Below, piece by piece: positions 14,231 to 26,909 of a DNA stretch of 64,000 nt. The notes below the pieces were generated by a model that saw nothing but the letters and a program-made list of their open reading frames with translations, did no database searches and was not told the origin of the DNA. Every line of letters begins with the position of its first letter. Positions within the stretch are counted from its first letter, which is position 1. Source of the stretch: Anagrus nilaparvatae (Eukaryota > Arthropoda > Insecta > Hymenoptera > Mymaridae); assembly GCA_022575985.1 (NCBI GenBank), contig JAKSXM010000137.1:14960001-15024000 (forward strand), in the 5' to 3' direction. The translations under genes were made by a program, and so were the position numbers.

Positions 14231-14998
14231 TATATATATATATATAAGTCTTTAATTAATTTTGTATGTTTGTTTGTTTGTTTGTTTGTTTGTTTGTTTG
14301 TTTGTCCGAAATGAATAAACTAGAAAACGATAAAAGGTAGAGACGCGGAGTTTACGGCAAAAGATGGCAAAAATTACGGGTCAAAACATAGGCTAGGTTT
14401 CGTTTCGATTGATAACGACAAAAAATTTTTATGTTGAAAAAACTGAATTTTCAAGAAAAAAATTTTTATCAAATTTAAAAAAAAAAAACCAAAAAAACAA
14501 AAAACCGAGGAAAAATTTTACTGTGAAAAAGAATTTCATTCGATTCGGGTATATTTTTTACGTATCCACCTAAATTTTCAAGGCGATCGGTTTGATCTGT
14601 CAAAAGATACAATAATTTTTCGAAAATTATAAAAGTTTAAGACTAATATTATATATATTTCTAATTTTTATCAGTCACTGATGTAGTAACTGAATATAGT
14701 AACTAAAAGAAACTTGAACAGCTTTTATCGTCAAGCAGAACCCTAGAATGGATAGTCGAGGGACACAACGACTGCTAGTGGATCCTATGGAAGGGTAGCG
14801 AAGCTTTGTATTGCTGATCACTAATTATTAGTCTGGGTTCGTATGCCCGTAATTTTTATGATCCAGTAAATTTTAGATAATACTTAGGGTAAAAAAAAGT
14901 TATTTTACAAAATATTGAGTAACATAAAACAACATATTTTTGGAAAAATAAAGTCGCAGGGGCCCAGGGCCCCCATGGTGGCTGCCGGAGGCAGCTAG
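14228..14998 (+). mobile_element. Helitron-like non-autonomous element
   Basis: The 3' end has the Helitron signature: a 6-bp stem hairpin (GCTGCC, loop GGA, GGCAGC at 14981-14995) immediately followed by CTAG, with a T next to it. The 5' end begins TCCTATATATATA after an A, also typical, though the TATCC repeats make the exact start uncertain. Internal features are (TTTG)9, a segment with 'gtagagacgcggagtttac', and a GC-rich tail (14957-14998). No Rep/helicase coding sequence is present, so it must depend on another element. Target insertion would be A|T without duplication, as the sequence shows. Confidence 0.7.
14269..14304. repeat. (TTTG)9 microsatellite
   Basis: Nine perfect units inside the 5' part of the Helitron-like element. 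Confidence 0.95.
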
Positions 14999-15119
14999 TA
15001 TACATATAAATAAGAAAAAGAAAATTCAGCTTGAAATACGCGAAAATTTAAAACAAATATATTTAGAAACTAATATTTTGATACTAATAATAAAAATTTA
15101 AGAGTTTTTAGATTAAGAG

Positions 15120-16634
15120 TTTAAAGACTAATTGAAGAAATCATTAACAACAGCATCAACGTTACAAGGTTTTAATGAAAAGAAATAAATAACCAGTCAG
15201 GCAGATGCCACAAAAGATGACATTTGATGTTGTCTACTTCAAAAGAAAAGACAAGTATCTTATGCATCAAAATGCCTAACAGATATAGAACATAGGTATG
15301 CCCAAGCTGAGAAAGAGATGCTGACAATAGCATATTAAACAAAGAAATTTTACAAATTCATATATGGAAGGGATGTCAATGTACAAGGTTTAGTGTAAAA
15401 AAAAGTGACCACGAACCACATATCAAAATATTCAAAAAACCAATCTCTAGAATAACATCAGTCAGATTACAAATGTTACGGATGAAAACTGCAAAATATA
15501 GGCTGGAGGTAAAGTACATTAAAGGCAAATACATGTATATAGCAGATACATTGTCAAGATACTCAAAAATAGAAACTGGAGAAAAAGAATTAAAATTGGA
15601 TAAGTACATCCATAGTATAGTAAACCAGATGGCGATATCAGAAGAAAAGAAAGAAGAAATGGATAGAGAAGCAGAAAAAGGCACGAAATTAAAAAGAGTG
15701 ATGTAATACTGCAGAACAGAGTGGCCAATGCATATTAAAAAAATTAACAGATGATGTAAAACCTTATTGGAAAATGAAAGACAGCTTACATGTAAGTGAT
15801 GATCTACTGATCAACATGGACAACGTAGTAATACCTTGAACGTTAAAGAAGATAATGTTGGAAAAACTACTTGAGGGACAAGTAGGTGTTATAAAAATGA
15901 AAACTGTTGTACTGGCCAGGTATAACGACGAACATAGAAGAAAAAGTAAATGGATGTAACAAATGTATGGAATATTCCAACATCACAAAAAAATTACCAC
16001 TAATACCACATGAATTATTAACGGAAAGGTTCCAAACATATCTGCTGATGTACTTGAATATAATTCAGAAAATTACTTAGTGATAATGGATGCATTTTCA
16101 AAATGGCTTGAAATCATTAAAATGAAAAATAAAGCAGCAGGAGAAATCAGAAATAAATTAACAGCGGTATCTAAGATAATAACGACCAGCCTAAAACACT
16201 CTCAATCGAATGGACTAGCAGAAAAAGCAGCAGGAAGAGCAAAGGGTAATCTAAAAAACTCTGGGATAAACACTGGAGAAATACAAAAAGCATTAATATA
16301 TTATAGAAATTCTCATGTAGTAGGTTTAAAGGTATCTCCATCACAAATACTATTTAGCAGGCAAACAAGAACTTTATAACCAATATCAAGAGAAAAATTA
16401 AAACCAGAAATACAAACGATCTTCAGGGATTTATTAAAACAAAACCAAGTAAAGAAAAAGAAAGACTACGATAAAACAGCAACCAGAGACAAAGAAATAT
16501 CATACAACACCGTAGATGATATTTACATATACAGACAGGGGAAATGGCATCTAGGAAAAATCATAGCGAGTCATGAAACAACAAGATCCTATATGGTTCA
16601 ACCAGAAGCCGGGCAAGTTATAAAGAGAGATTAA
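15120..16634 (+). pseudogene. Ty3/gypsy retrotransposon pol relic (RNase H and integrase)
   Basis: Fragments of a Ty3/gypsy-type pol polyprotein lie in order but in several frames with stops. First comes RNase H (about 15240-15570: 'SYASKCLTD'-like start, 'EKEMLTIAY' followed by a stop at about 15335, then 'YIADTLSRYS' at the end). Next is the integrase zinc-finger region (15740-16000, a CNKC motif with the upstream histidine part frame-broken). Then the integrase core (16080-16200, 'VIMDAFSKWLEI') and the 'NGLAEKA' and 'YYRNSHVVGL' segments. It ends with a C-terminal 'KWHLGKI' piece and a stop near 16634. Gag, protease and reverse transcriptase are missing. The element cannot make a functional enzyme. 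Two open frames (15473-15706, 16080-16379) are parts of it. Confidence 0.88.
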
Positions 16635-16830
16635 CTCCCCCAGGAGATAAAGCGACAGCTGATAGCTCAAAACATTCAGAAGAAAAAACAGCTACTAATA
16701 ACAACCAGCAAGAAGAAAACCAAAAATTAAGTCAAATCAAGGGGAAAGATAAGGAAGAAGGGATAGAACCAAAATAATCAAATCAAGAAGATATAGATAA
16801 AAATTATTAATATATAGATCATACTTATAA

Positions 16831-17090
16831 CTGAAGGAAGGGAGATGTGGCAACCTGTAATTCAACTATAAAACTACACAGTAAAAACATTTTATCCAGA
16901 TATTTACTATGAGCTGAGCAGCCTGATAATATGAGTTAAAATTTTTTGATACCAATTCTAATATAATAAAATAACAATTCTTTCCATATTAGAGCTGAGG
17001 TTATTCTAAAAATAGAAAACAAGTACATACTATTTTTACTGATTAATAATCAATAAAATAAATAAAAAATGATTATTGCAATTTATACAA
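16831..17090 (+). mobile_element. Gypsy polypurine tract and 3' LTR start
   Basis: Downstream of the pol relic is a purine-rich run 'gaaggaagggaga' (16833-16845) directly followed by TGTGGCAACC at 16846, the expected arrangement of a polypurine tract and the TG start of the 3' LTR. The LTR end is not evident; AATAAA-type signals occur around 17053-17060, and the end given is a guess. No matching 5' LTR was found in the window. Confidence 0.6.
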
Positions 17091-17470
17091 AAACATTACA
17101 AATACATAGAAAAACGTGTAGATTTATTTTGCAAAATAGATGCAATATTGTCACTTGTTGTAATACGTACACAAGTTTTGCAATAACATATAACTCTTCA
17201 TATAATAATAATAAGAGGAGGAAAATATGTATATATAAATGTGTGTGTTAATATGAAATATTTATGAATGAATGAAAATTAATAGACAACGTTTTTCAAT
17301 AAAAAATACAAGTTTATAACCGATTTTAAACGTATAAATAATAAAATTTATATTATTTAAACCTACACTTTTTAAATGAATGTGATCTATATTCACGTAT
17401 TTAGTACGTAACAAAATTTTTTAAATTTTAGGTATGAAAAATTGAAAGTTTGTAGGTTACTCCAGAGAAA

Positions 17471-18210
17471 ATACGGGTTTGGGTGGACTTACGGTTGCGA
17501 ATACGAGATTTGCTCTAGTATAGGTTTTTTGGGTCGCTGAACACGAAAATCGGGGTCATTTGGCTAAGAAAATGGGGCTTCACCTTTAAATTTGCAAAAA
17601 CTACCCCCAAAAGGGGGTATTTTTGATGTATTCGTCTTTTGAGGGTAGTTTTAGCTAGTATAAGGGTGAAATATTAATTTTCCATTAAAATATCCAGTTT
17701 TCAGCGAGCCAAAAAACCCTTGTGGACCTAATCTTGGCGCAAAAAAAGCAGAAACAGCAAAAACACCCCTTTTGGGGTAGTTTTCGGTAATTTAGGGGTG
17801 ATATATTAATTATTCATAAAAAAAATCCATGAAAATCGTTTTCAACGACCCAAAAAACCTTAGTGAACCAAATCTGGCCGCAAAAAGTGCGAAAATAGCG
17901 AAAACACCCCTTTTGGTGGGTAGTTTTTGCTAATTTAAGGGTGAAATATTAATTTTACCTTCAAAAATCATTGAGATTCTTAATTAGCGATCCAAAAAAC
18001 CCTTAGAAACCAATTCTTGGATAAATCCATCGACTCAGAACGCGAACACATCAAAAATACCCCCTTTTGGGGGTAGTTTTTGCAAATTTAAGGGTGAAGC
18101 CCCATTTTCTTAGCTAAATGACCCTGATTTTCGTGTTCAGCGACCCAAAAAACCTATACTAGAGCAAATCTCGTATTCGCAACCTTAAGTCCACCCCCCC
18201 CCCCCCGTAT
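17471..18210. mobile_element. Tandem-unit foldback element, copy 1
   Basis: The ends are inverted: ATACGGGTTTGGGTGGACTT at the left against a right end running AAGTCCACC...CCCGTAT, with the complementarity continuing about 160 bp inward. Between them lie units of about 130-150 bp, each with 'cccctttt.ggggtagtttt', 'aagggtgaaatatt' and 'cagcgacccaaaaaacc'. The GGGGTAG segments start near 17633, 17764, 17905 and 18058. Every unit can form a hairpin from 'ctacccccaaaagggggta'. No coding capacity was seen. Confidence 0.8.
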
Positions 18211-20575
18211 AGCTATTTTAGAGTCTGTATGCCAAAAATCAACTTGTATTTAATTCCTAGTAATGAATTATCAATTAATTAATATTAATCTAAATGAATG
18301 TAAACAGCCAAGTATTTACGTACAAATATCAATTATTAAATCAAATAAAATCAAGTAATTAAAAATGATAAAGACAGAAAAACAAAAAGTAAACAAAAAA
18401 TACGTAATCTTGAATAAGTTAATAAATATTCATTAAAAATATTTTTAAACAAATTAAATTTATTCCTAAAAAATTATATCTACTTAAAATAACTAAAAAA
18501 ATAAATAATTGTTCATTAACTAATTCATGAAAGTTACGAGAACTTGAATGGCGCTCTTTTACTTAAAGAAACTCATTTTTTTTTGCAAGGTCGCGAATAC
18601 TAACACATATACAGATGCAAGTTAAGTAAATTTTATAATAAAAAAAAAATAAAGAAAAGTTTTTTTTTATAAAGCGCGTGCGCTAATATTTGTATGCAAG
18701 AATTAAAACATCTTTTTATCTCACTCGCAGTCATTCTTATTTTTGTTATGTTTTTAAATTAAAATATAAAAATTTTTTTATCAATGACAATTGGTCGATT
18801 CATCGAGATTTGATCATTCATGATTGATTATATGGCGATGTTTTATTTTTTTTTTTTAAAACAAGATTTTTTTTTTGAATGAAAAGACACAATAATTATG
18901 TAAATTATTAATTTTTAAATTTATGCAATTTTTTTTACGTTAATGCTTCATTTGTTTAATTATTTAATTGAATATTCATGTTAAATAAATCGTGTCTGTA
19001 CTATATTTATATCAAATTAAATGGCATTTAAATAGATTTCATTCATTAGTTTTTAGCACACGTCGATTACTGAATTGTGAAAAATTTTCTTTTTGTATTT
19101 ACTATTAGATTGGATATTTTTGACAGTATTAAAAAACCTGATGATATTCATTAGATTATTTGTACTTGTTTATCACACGTTACGTGTAAATTTATCTCTT
19201 TAAGGAAAAAATTATTGCAAATTTACATTTTATTTCAATTTTTCATTTAATTTATATTGACTGAGTTGATTTACTGACGTAAAAATGTATGAAGTATTTG
19301 TTTATTTTCAAGCTAATAGTTTATTTTAAATATAATTTTTGATTGCAAATGTATGCGTTTGTATCATCAATCATGAAAAGTCATTTTTGGGGTCTCCAAT
19401 TATGAGGGTTTTAAAAACTATGATTTTTGGATAGTAAATACCTGGATAAGATTTCTTACAGTGTACATCATTTCTTGAATATTTTAGAGCAACCTTACAG
19501 TATAATCACTGTACATTTTTTCCACTAAATACTATAGTCTTAATTTTTGTTAGCTGGTATCTAATTTTGAACTGGTAAACTGCAATTTTTTATTCGTTTA
19601 GCGTTATAAACAATAAACCAAATGGCTATTGTTTTTTTATTGCCTAAACTATGCAATTTTAAAACTCCAGCTAAAATGAATATTTTTGTTAATCCTAATA
19701 ATGACATCACCAAAATTTAGACCCATTTTAAGAACTCAGTCTCCTCGTGTCATTTTTTGTTATAATTAAATCGTCAGAATGATCGTCAGAATTTATCTTA
19801 ATGCCTCATCATTAGATTTTTAATAATTACAATATTGATTCATCATGTAGAGGAACCATTTTTATAGATAAAATTTTGAATTTTTTTTTTCATATAAGCA
19901 CGTTTTGAAACCCTAGTAATCTAAAAAACTAGTTTTTAAAAAGAGAATGTTTGTGTAAGTATGTATCATAGATATCTTTTACTTCTATGGTATGATGTGT
20001 GCTCATTTACCTCTAATGCAGAAAAATGTTATACGTCCCTTGCCTATAAATAAAAAATGCCCCAAATCGCAGTTTGCAATCCTCGGCTTCGCCTCTGAAG
20101 GTAATTTAAGTACTATTTGGACCATTATTTATTTTTCTGAACTCAAGCTGTAAATATACTATTAAAAATTATTGCATCATTAAAAATCCCTCCCCACATT
20201 GTAATTTTTTGTCATTTTTAGATAAGGCTGCCCTTCCCCTAAAATGGCGACGTCATTAATGAATGCTCCTTTATAGGTCTCAAAAAATTTGCACAAACTC
20301 TTAGTCTACAAAAATTCTTTTTTCAGCTTTTGAAGAATTTCCAAGATACAATTTTTAAAAGATGGTGATAAAAATTGATTCTTTTGAAAAATCTAAAATT
20401 CGGACTCCAAATTAAAAAAATTATATAATAGAGAAAGTAATCGTTTTTTATTTAACAATTTAACTAGAGGGATAAAAACTAAAAAATTAAATTTTAAGCA
20501 AATATTTAAAAAATCATTAAAATATTTTTAAAATCAATAAAATAATACTAGAAAATGATAATTTTTTTTTCTTAC

Positions 20576-20737
20576 CTTACTAACAATAAAATCTTTTTCG
20601 TCAAAATGACGACCAAACATTTTTGGTGCTTCACCAGGTACTGGATCAATTTTTATACATACTTCTTGGCCCTTTCTAGCCGTTTCAACTGTTTTATGAT
20701 TATATTCTATACTTGTAATAATACCTAAATCAACGAA
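20576..20737 (-). CDS. eIF5B: eIF5B exon, core of domain IV (exon D, 3'-most visible)
   Basis: The exon has 162 bases, exactly 54 codons, phase 0 at both ends. It starts FVDLGIITSIEYNHK, continues with ARKGQEVCIKIDPVPGEAP and ends KMFGRHFDEKDFIVSK. The KGQEV, PKMFGRHF and VSK signatures are diagnostic of eIF5B domain IV. The acceptor is GTTTGTTACAG ending at 20738; the donor is GTAAGA below 20576. The longer open frame that includes this exon reads through intron at both ends: its upstream Met-Leu-Gln and the tail after VSK are intronic. Known eIF5B proteins continue about 30-35 residues past this point (a helix ending in a short hydrophobic tail). That last exon was not found anywhere in 1-20575. 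Confidence 0.95.
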
Positions 20738-23700
20738 CTGTAACAAACAAACAAAATTTTTTTTTAATTTAAAAATATGCTAAATTTATAATATTAAATA
20801 ATTTATTTAATAAAATATAAAATTAAATTATTTAGTATTTTCTTTTCAGAAAAATTTTTTATGAACCACTTGGCATTCTTCGAACCACGTTTTTTATTTT
20901 TGTAACTGGTTAAAAGATTTTATAACCTAATTTAAGTATATTTTTCAAGTATGGATTGAATTAAATCTGATTATATGAGAATTTCCTTTTTAAAATTTTT
21001 GCTTTTATAACTCTATCGAAACAGAATATTGGTCTAGAATCTGGGAAATTCTGGCCTTTTGTTAAATTTCTCTCCTTTTGATTGATTTCGACTGATAATG
21101 ATAATTTATAATAATTTGGACAAGTGTTAAAAAAATTACGGCTAAAGAAAAAAACTTTTTTAGGCAAATTTCATATATTTCTTTGTAATTATAATAAATT
21201 TTCTTAAAAAGACCAAAAATTGAATCATAATTTTCATTTAGTATCGTAAAAACCTGGTTATAGAAATTTTAGCCAAAAACATCGAAAAATTTCCAAATCC
21301 CAGAAATTATGCTGCTTTTATTTCTTTAATAATGTGATTTAAAAATAGTAGTAAAATTTTTTAGCCCTAAATCATTGCGAAGCATTAACCCAAAAAAACC
21401 ATAAAATTTTATTTATAACCTAAAAATTTTTTTTGCACGAATTAGCATTAAAATCACAAAAATATGATCAATTTTATCAATCTTTCCCTTAATTTCAAAA
21501 TTATCTTATCCTACAAAATATAAAAATTTTCCTCTAAAACAAATATTTTCTTATTTACTTTTATTATTAAAATAATATACTGATAATTTAATATCAAAGC
21601 GGATATTAGCAATACAATAACACGAAGAGAAAAAAAAACCTTTTCTACATGACAATACAGCAGATAAATAAATAATAATAATATATTCTAAGAAATTTTC
21701 ATTCATTAAAGAAAATTTATTTTCTTTTTTTTTTTCATTTATTTGTAAAAAAATAAAAAATAAAAAATTATCATTGTCAAAGACAACAAGTGCATTGCAC
21801 TCTTATTAATATTATAATGAAAGTCTATAATACATGATTTCTAAGTACTGAACAATTAGTCGAGTGTTATATAACAGTCACGTACGTGTTTGTATGTGTG
21901 TGTGTATGAAATATGATACTAAAGATTTATGGACAATTAACTTATGCACACATACATACAAATATTATGCATTTTAAAATTGTACATTCACTTTTTTATA
22001 ACTGCATATTAAGCAGAAGATTTCTATGATAACAGGTAATCATTGAGTTTTCAAGGTTTCTCATAGAAGTTAGATCTTGTATTGTAATTAACCTATATTG
22101 AATACTGTGTTTTTTGATACATTTTTTAGACTTTTTATCCATAAAGGACCATTAATTTGGTACACGAAGAAATTTAATGTATTTGGTACTTAATTACAAT
22201 CAAAATAAATCATTTTTCAAATAAATTTTGCAGTTCTCTAATATGGTTCCTAAAACAGTTTTTTGGGTATATTTTTCATCAAGAAAGGAAAAATTAGTAA
22301 AACAAGATTTTGATTTATATTCTCAAAATTCAATATTCTAATTTTTTCCATAAAAAGTAATTATTTTTAAAACTCTGAATCTTAAATACCCAAAATTTTT
22401 ATTAAAAGTTCAGCTAAATAAGAGAAATCACAATAAAGATAATTCATTATAAAATTATCATTATAAATATGAACACACAATTTATAAAAATATGTGAGTG
22501 TGTGCCTACACAAAATTTAACACCCAACTTCGTATAATATGTACATTTAATAATCTTTTAAACGAAAAAACAAAATCTTTTTTTTTTACTGTATCTTATT
22601 TGGTGCTTCAAGAGAGAACCCACGCGATTTTGAAAAAAAAAACTTTTAGTATAATTCCAAGAGTGTGTTTGCTGCACCTTCAATTTAAAATGTAATATTA
22701 TTATTATTTTTAAAAAAAATGAAGGTGCCCATAAGAGTAAAAAGAGGTACCCACGCGATCGCGTTCTTCTGAATGTTACGTAAAATTAAGTAATTTGAAT
22801 GTAAATTAAGGCACTACTGGGTTTTTTATGGTTCATCCAAAAAATATATTATTCAAGGATACTCCAATCTAATTTTAAATGCGAAAAACATTGAGGAAGG
22901 TAATTTTTTTAACCTTTTTCTATGAGTTCTTGAATAATTGAAGAATGCTTTTAAAGCTTTTACCTATAAGGTTTCAAGGGATTTTCCAAAACTGTTTCAA
23001 AATTTGTTACAAAACATTGGTCATCACTCATGGCCTTCTTAATTCCCTTCAAGGAACTTCAGGGGCCATTTAAGTTTTTGGATGAATTTTGCAGGGAAAT
23101 TTATGGGACCCAGCAAATTTGAACGCTTTTCCCACAAATCGAATTTGATAAACGCCAATGTGCCTATTAAATTGAATGCTGATTGTCTTCTTTATATAAC
23201 CATTGGAAATAATTTTACTTGCGAGAAAAGTTTTATCCTATTTGTGACGAAAATATTCACAAGTGGATTGGTTTTCACATGCTATATACAAATGCGATAT
23301 CAGGTTTTATACCTGATATATTTATTACAGGCAAAAAACTAAACAGGCCTTGAACCATATAAGGCCAACCCCCAAATTTTCTTTCGTGGGATTCCAAAAA
23401 AAGTTATAAAACAGGTAGTTTGAGATTACGGAAATTTAGAGTCAGGCTTAAAAATTTGAGAGCATCATATTTTCTGATTAATGAATCAAATGCTGGTCAA
23501 TTTTAATAGTTGATTTAAAAACCAGAAGTTAATTTACAAATTTTGCCTCAAATATATGTAATGGACAAGAAGTTATTTTAAAATCTTCAATATTTATTGA
23601 TTCATGATCGAGATTTAGTTTAAAAAAATTTTTTTACACACGTTTTTCAAGTAGGCGATCTGAAGGCGTAAAATTTAAAAAAATAAATATTTTTTTTTTT

Positions 23701-26214
23701 ATTTCAAATACATTAAATTTTATTTTTAAACAATTAATTTTACATTGTTTAAATAAAATATGAAAAATGAAATACAGTACGTTGAAATTGAGACCGGAAG
23801 CTTATTACCATGTGACGTACTATATATCAGTTATAATTATCACGATAATATTATATCCGTTTTAAAAATAATAAAAATAATCAAATGTATATTAGGCTGT
23901 GACTTATTTATCAAAACAGCAGTAGAAAAAAACCTTTGCTGCTAATTTAAATCAAAACTTTTTTTAATAAAAGTGTTATTGACATCTTATTTTCCTTTGA
24001 GATATATTACACTGTATCTGAAGAAATACTGAAAAACAATTATTTTTTCAACGGCCACATTAAAAAAAATGCCGGTTACCGAAACCAGAATTCCTGTTGT
24101 AGCAGCCAGATTTTTTTTTTTAATTATTGCATATTGAAACTTCAAGAAAATTTTTAAAAAATGAGTTTATAATGCGAGCACCAAGACATGATTAGAACTG
24201 AAATGAAAATTTTAAACAAAAAAATTTTTTTGGTACCATTTTCTTAAAGTTTTAATTGTCATTTGCAACCTTTTAAAACAAAAAATAAAGTTTCGGAATT
24301 TTTTTCAGTGCAGAAAGCAAATATTCCCAAAAGCAAACACGCGCTTTCTTGTCACTGACGAAGAAAAATCACACCATACAAAGCTTATCGTAGTTTTCAT
24401 TGTAATTTTAGTATATGATTTGCTTTTCTGACCATAGTTCGTAATATTCTATACTTAATTGGTTGTTTTACATAATTCTTCAAGGTTTCATTTTCTACTG
24501 CTTAACCTGAATAAGTAACAGTATAATATAGATATTAAAATAAGGCTAGTTTCAAAAGTTAATTTTTGGTTTCAGTGTGGGTGTTTAAAAATTGATGTCT
24601 ACGTAATACATAAATAATAATAATCGATTTATTAATTTCCTAAAATATATGAGTTGTCATATTTGGTAAAAAGAGAGAGTGATAATTGCAATTTTTAAAA
24701 TTTATTTAAATTAGCAAATAAGAAAAATGACGTTTACAGTAGAGAAATCCTGAATGAAATTTTCGCCATTTATTTTCCAAAATTCATGGTAACACTGCTT
24801 TTGATAAATATTCAACCAATATCTTAATTTTCAATAATTTTTTGAATTTAAAGCTTGTAGTACATTAGCAGTTAAAAATAAAAATTCTTAGACTACCCTG
24901 TGAAAAATTTTTACCATATTATGACCATAATATATGGTGATGCTACTTACACCGGCCATCAGTCATAGCTGGTATAATACAAATTGATTTTATCTGAAAT
25001 AGAATTTAATTTTCCTTACCCTTCCTTAATACAAATTTATTTAATTCCTTTAATTCAATTTACTAAAAAATTTAATTAAATACCATTTGTGATTATGAGT
25101 TATTGAAAAAAATACAGTCTAAATTTTTCATGAAATTTTTTAACTAATATTTTTAGATTCAATTTTATATGATTTGTAAGACTGACAAATTAAAAACAAA
25201 TTTAAAAATATTGAATTTGAATTCCAATTTCATTTTAGATAAATACGAAATTTAAAAAAATTTAGATTGCTCTAAATACTATAGATCAGATTTAAAAATA
25301 ATTCAAAAGATTTATAAAATTGGGGCACTACAATATATAAAATAAATGATAATAAAAAATAAATTATAGTACAATTATAATGCCATTTTGCGAATTCTAA
25401 TAAAAAAGCATAATAGTTAGAATTTTGCAAAATAATAAAAGTATATTGACCGGAAATCATATACAATTAAAAATGCATAAATGGCATATAATTTATTGTT
25501 TACGAGTTTAATTGCTAAAACTAAAATTATTTGAGAAATAAAATAACATTGTAAATATTTATATTTGCAATTCTACAAAATTTATTTTTTGTCATCGTCA
25601 GGAATCAGCTATTTCGACAAAAATATAATTTTTTGCAACTGCTAAGAAAAAATCTTTAGCCGTAAAAATTATTTTTATTGCAGTTTATCGTGGTAAATAA
25701 AATGCAATTTAGGCATTTCTTATTTTTCGGGATACAAGTCACAGATTAACACTACTGTTAAAAGTAATTTAATAACAAATAACTTATGAATCAAGTTTTC
25801 TAATAAAAAAAGGGCTGATCACACGGGCAAACTTTTTTTTTTTTTTTAATTTTTCGTTGTTTGGTACCAAAAGAGGTTTAAAACAGTGAAAAACTTAAAC
25901 CAATATAGTTTACAGGGTCAAAGAACTCCAAAAACCTGATATAAATGGATTTAAGTGAGTTTTAAAATTTTTTCAGTTTTAGAAATTTTTGCTTTATTCG
26001 CATAAAACCATTTGGATTAGTTAAAACTCCCTATAAACCAAGTCTTCTAATAAAAAAAGTGAAAGAGCTCTGGTTCATGGTGCGTAGCACCGAGGGACAG
26101 TAATTATTATTTGTATTCAGGTGCAATATTAAATATTTTTTCTTGAAATAAATTTTGAAAATAAAAATAATAATGTTTTGCTAATATTAAACATGGCATA
26201 TGATTTTAAGGAGG

Positions 26215-26410
26215 TTGGCGCTTTTCAGTGCCCAGGAGACTTGACCCCTAGTTATTTTGAAAAAATGAACATTTACATCAAAAAATGATGTTTTTTCAAC
26301 TACTACAACTTGTAGTGAAAGTTGGAAGCAAATCGGCTGTCCTAACAGTTGACACTCCCCTTGTTAGTCCAAGAGCCCTATGGTAGCTCAGTTCGACTAA
26401 AAAATGACTC
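26215..26410 (+). repeat. Dispersed repeat, copy 1 of 2
   Basis: It shares, in inverted orientation, an ordered set of words with 54965-55095: 'gttggaagcaaatcggctg' and 'aacagttgacact' against 'agtgtcaactgtt' and 'gatttgcttctaactttc'. It is GC-richer than its surroundings. Type unknown. Confidence 0.55.
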
Positions 26411-26877
26411 AGGGATGGCTTTAAATACAACTGCTTCGCTTCTGACAATAATAAAAAGATTTGAATGGACTTGAATTTTTTATTAAATTTAATGGGCTGC
26501 TGCTTAATAAATAAATCAAAGAACTAATTATTCCAGTGCTTTAATAAATTCCATCAATATTTGCAAATTTTTAAAAAGTTGGTAAATTTAAAAATACGTG
26601 ATTTTTAATAATAAATAAAATGATATTTCAGAAAGATAAATTTATATAAAGAAATTATTGCAAAAAAAAAAATATCTTTCGATGTCAGAGTAAAAAAAAA
26701 TGCAAACGTCAAACTTTAGCAAAAAAAAAGTCATGGGTTAAAGCTAAAAATGTCCATAACAACAGGGGGTCTAAAAAATTATTTAAACCGTAAATTTGAT
26801 TTGTCACAACGAGAGAATGATGAAGCGTTGTTTATGAGACTGTCCATTTATCTATCTTACGCATATAAACATCATAA

Positions 26878-26907
<30 letters not shown>
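26878..26907. repeat. (ATA)n microsatellite
   Basis: About ten uninterrupted AAT/ATA units followed by 'gacgatgat'. Confidence 0.9.

Positions 26908-26909
<2 letters not shown>

Larger units (their letters stand above)
1..20575 (-). other. eIF5B 3' intron, no final exon found
   Basis: The donor after exon D opens an intron that appears to run beyond the left edge of the window. I looked on the minus strand for the expected last roughly 30 codons (a Trp-containing amphipathic helix followed by a stop) and did not find them. The stretch holds a MITE (20-428), hairpins (513-732), poly-C/G repeat copies (7.5 and 9.6 kb), a Helitron-like element (14.2-15.0 kb), a gypsy relic (15.1-17.1 kb) and a tandem-unit element (17.5-18.2 kb). 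The regions 733-7460, 9870-13250 and 18220-20520 show nothing beyond AT-rich noncoding sequence. Confidence 0.6.

Noticed and set aside
17471..18210. CRISPR-like spaced repeat
   Set aside because: Units are 130-150 bp with diverged full-length similarity and inverted ends in a eukaryotic genome; a transposon or satellite explains it.
20534..20746. Treating the whole 70-codon open frame as one coding unit
   Set aside because: Only 20576-20737 is exon; the start Met-Leu-Gln and the last 15 codons are intron read-through beyond good splice sites.
23082..23342. 86-residue open frame in a slightly GC-richer stretch
   Set aside because: No recognisable family and no flanking splice or initiation context; chance cannot be excluded.
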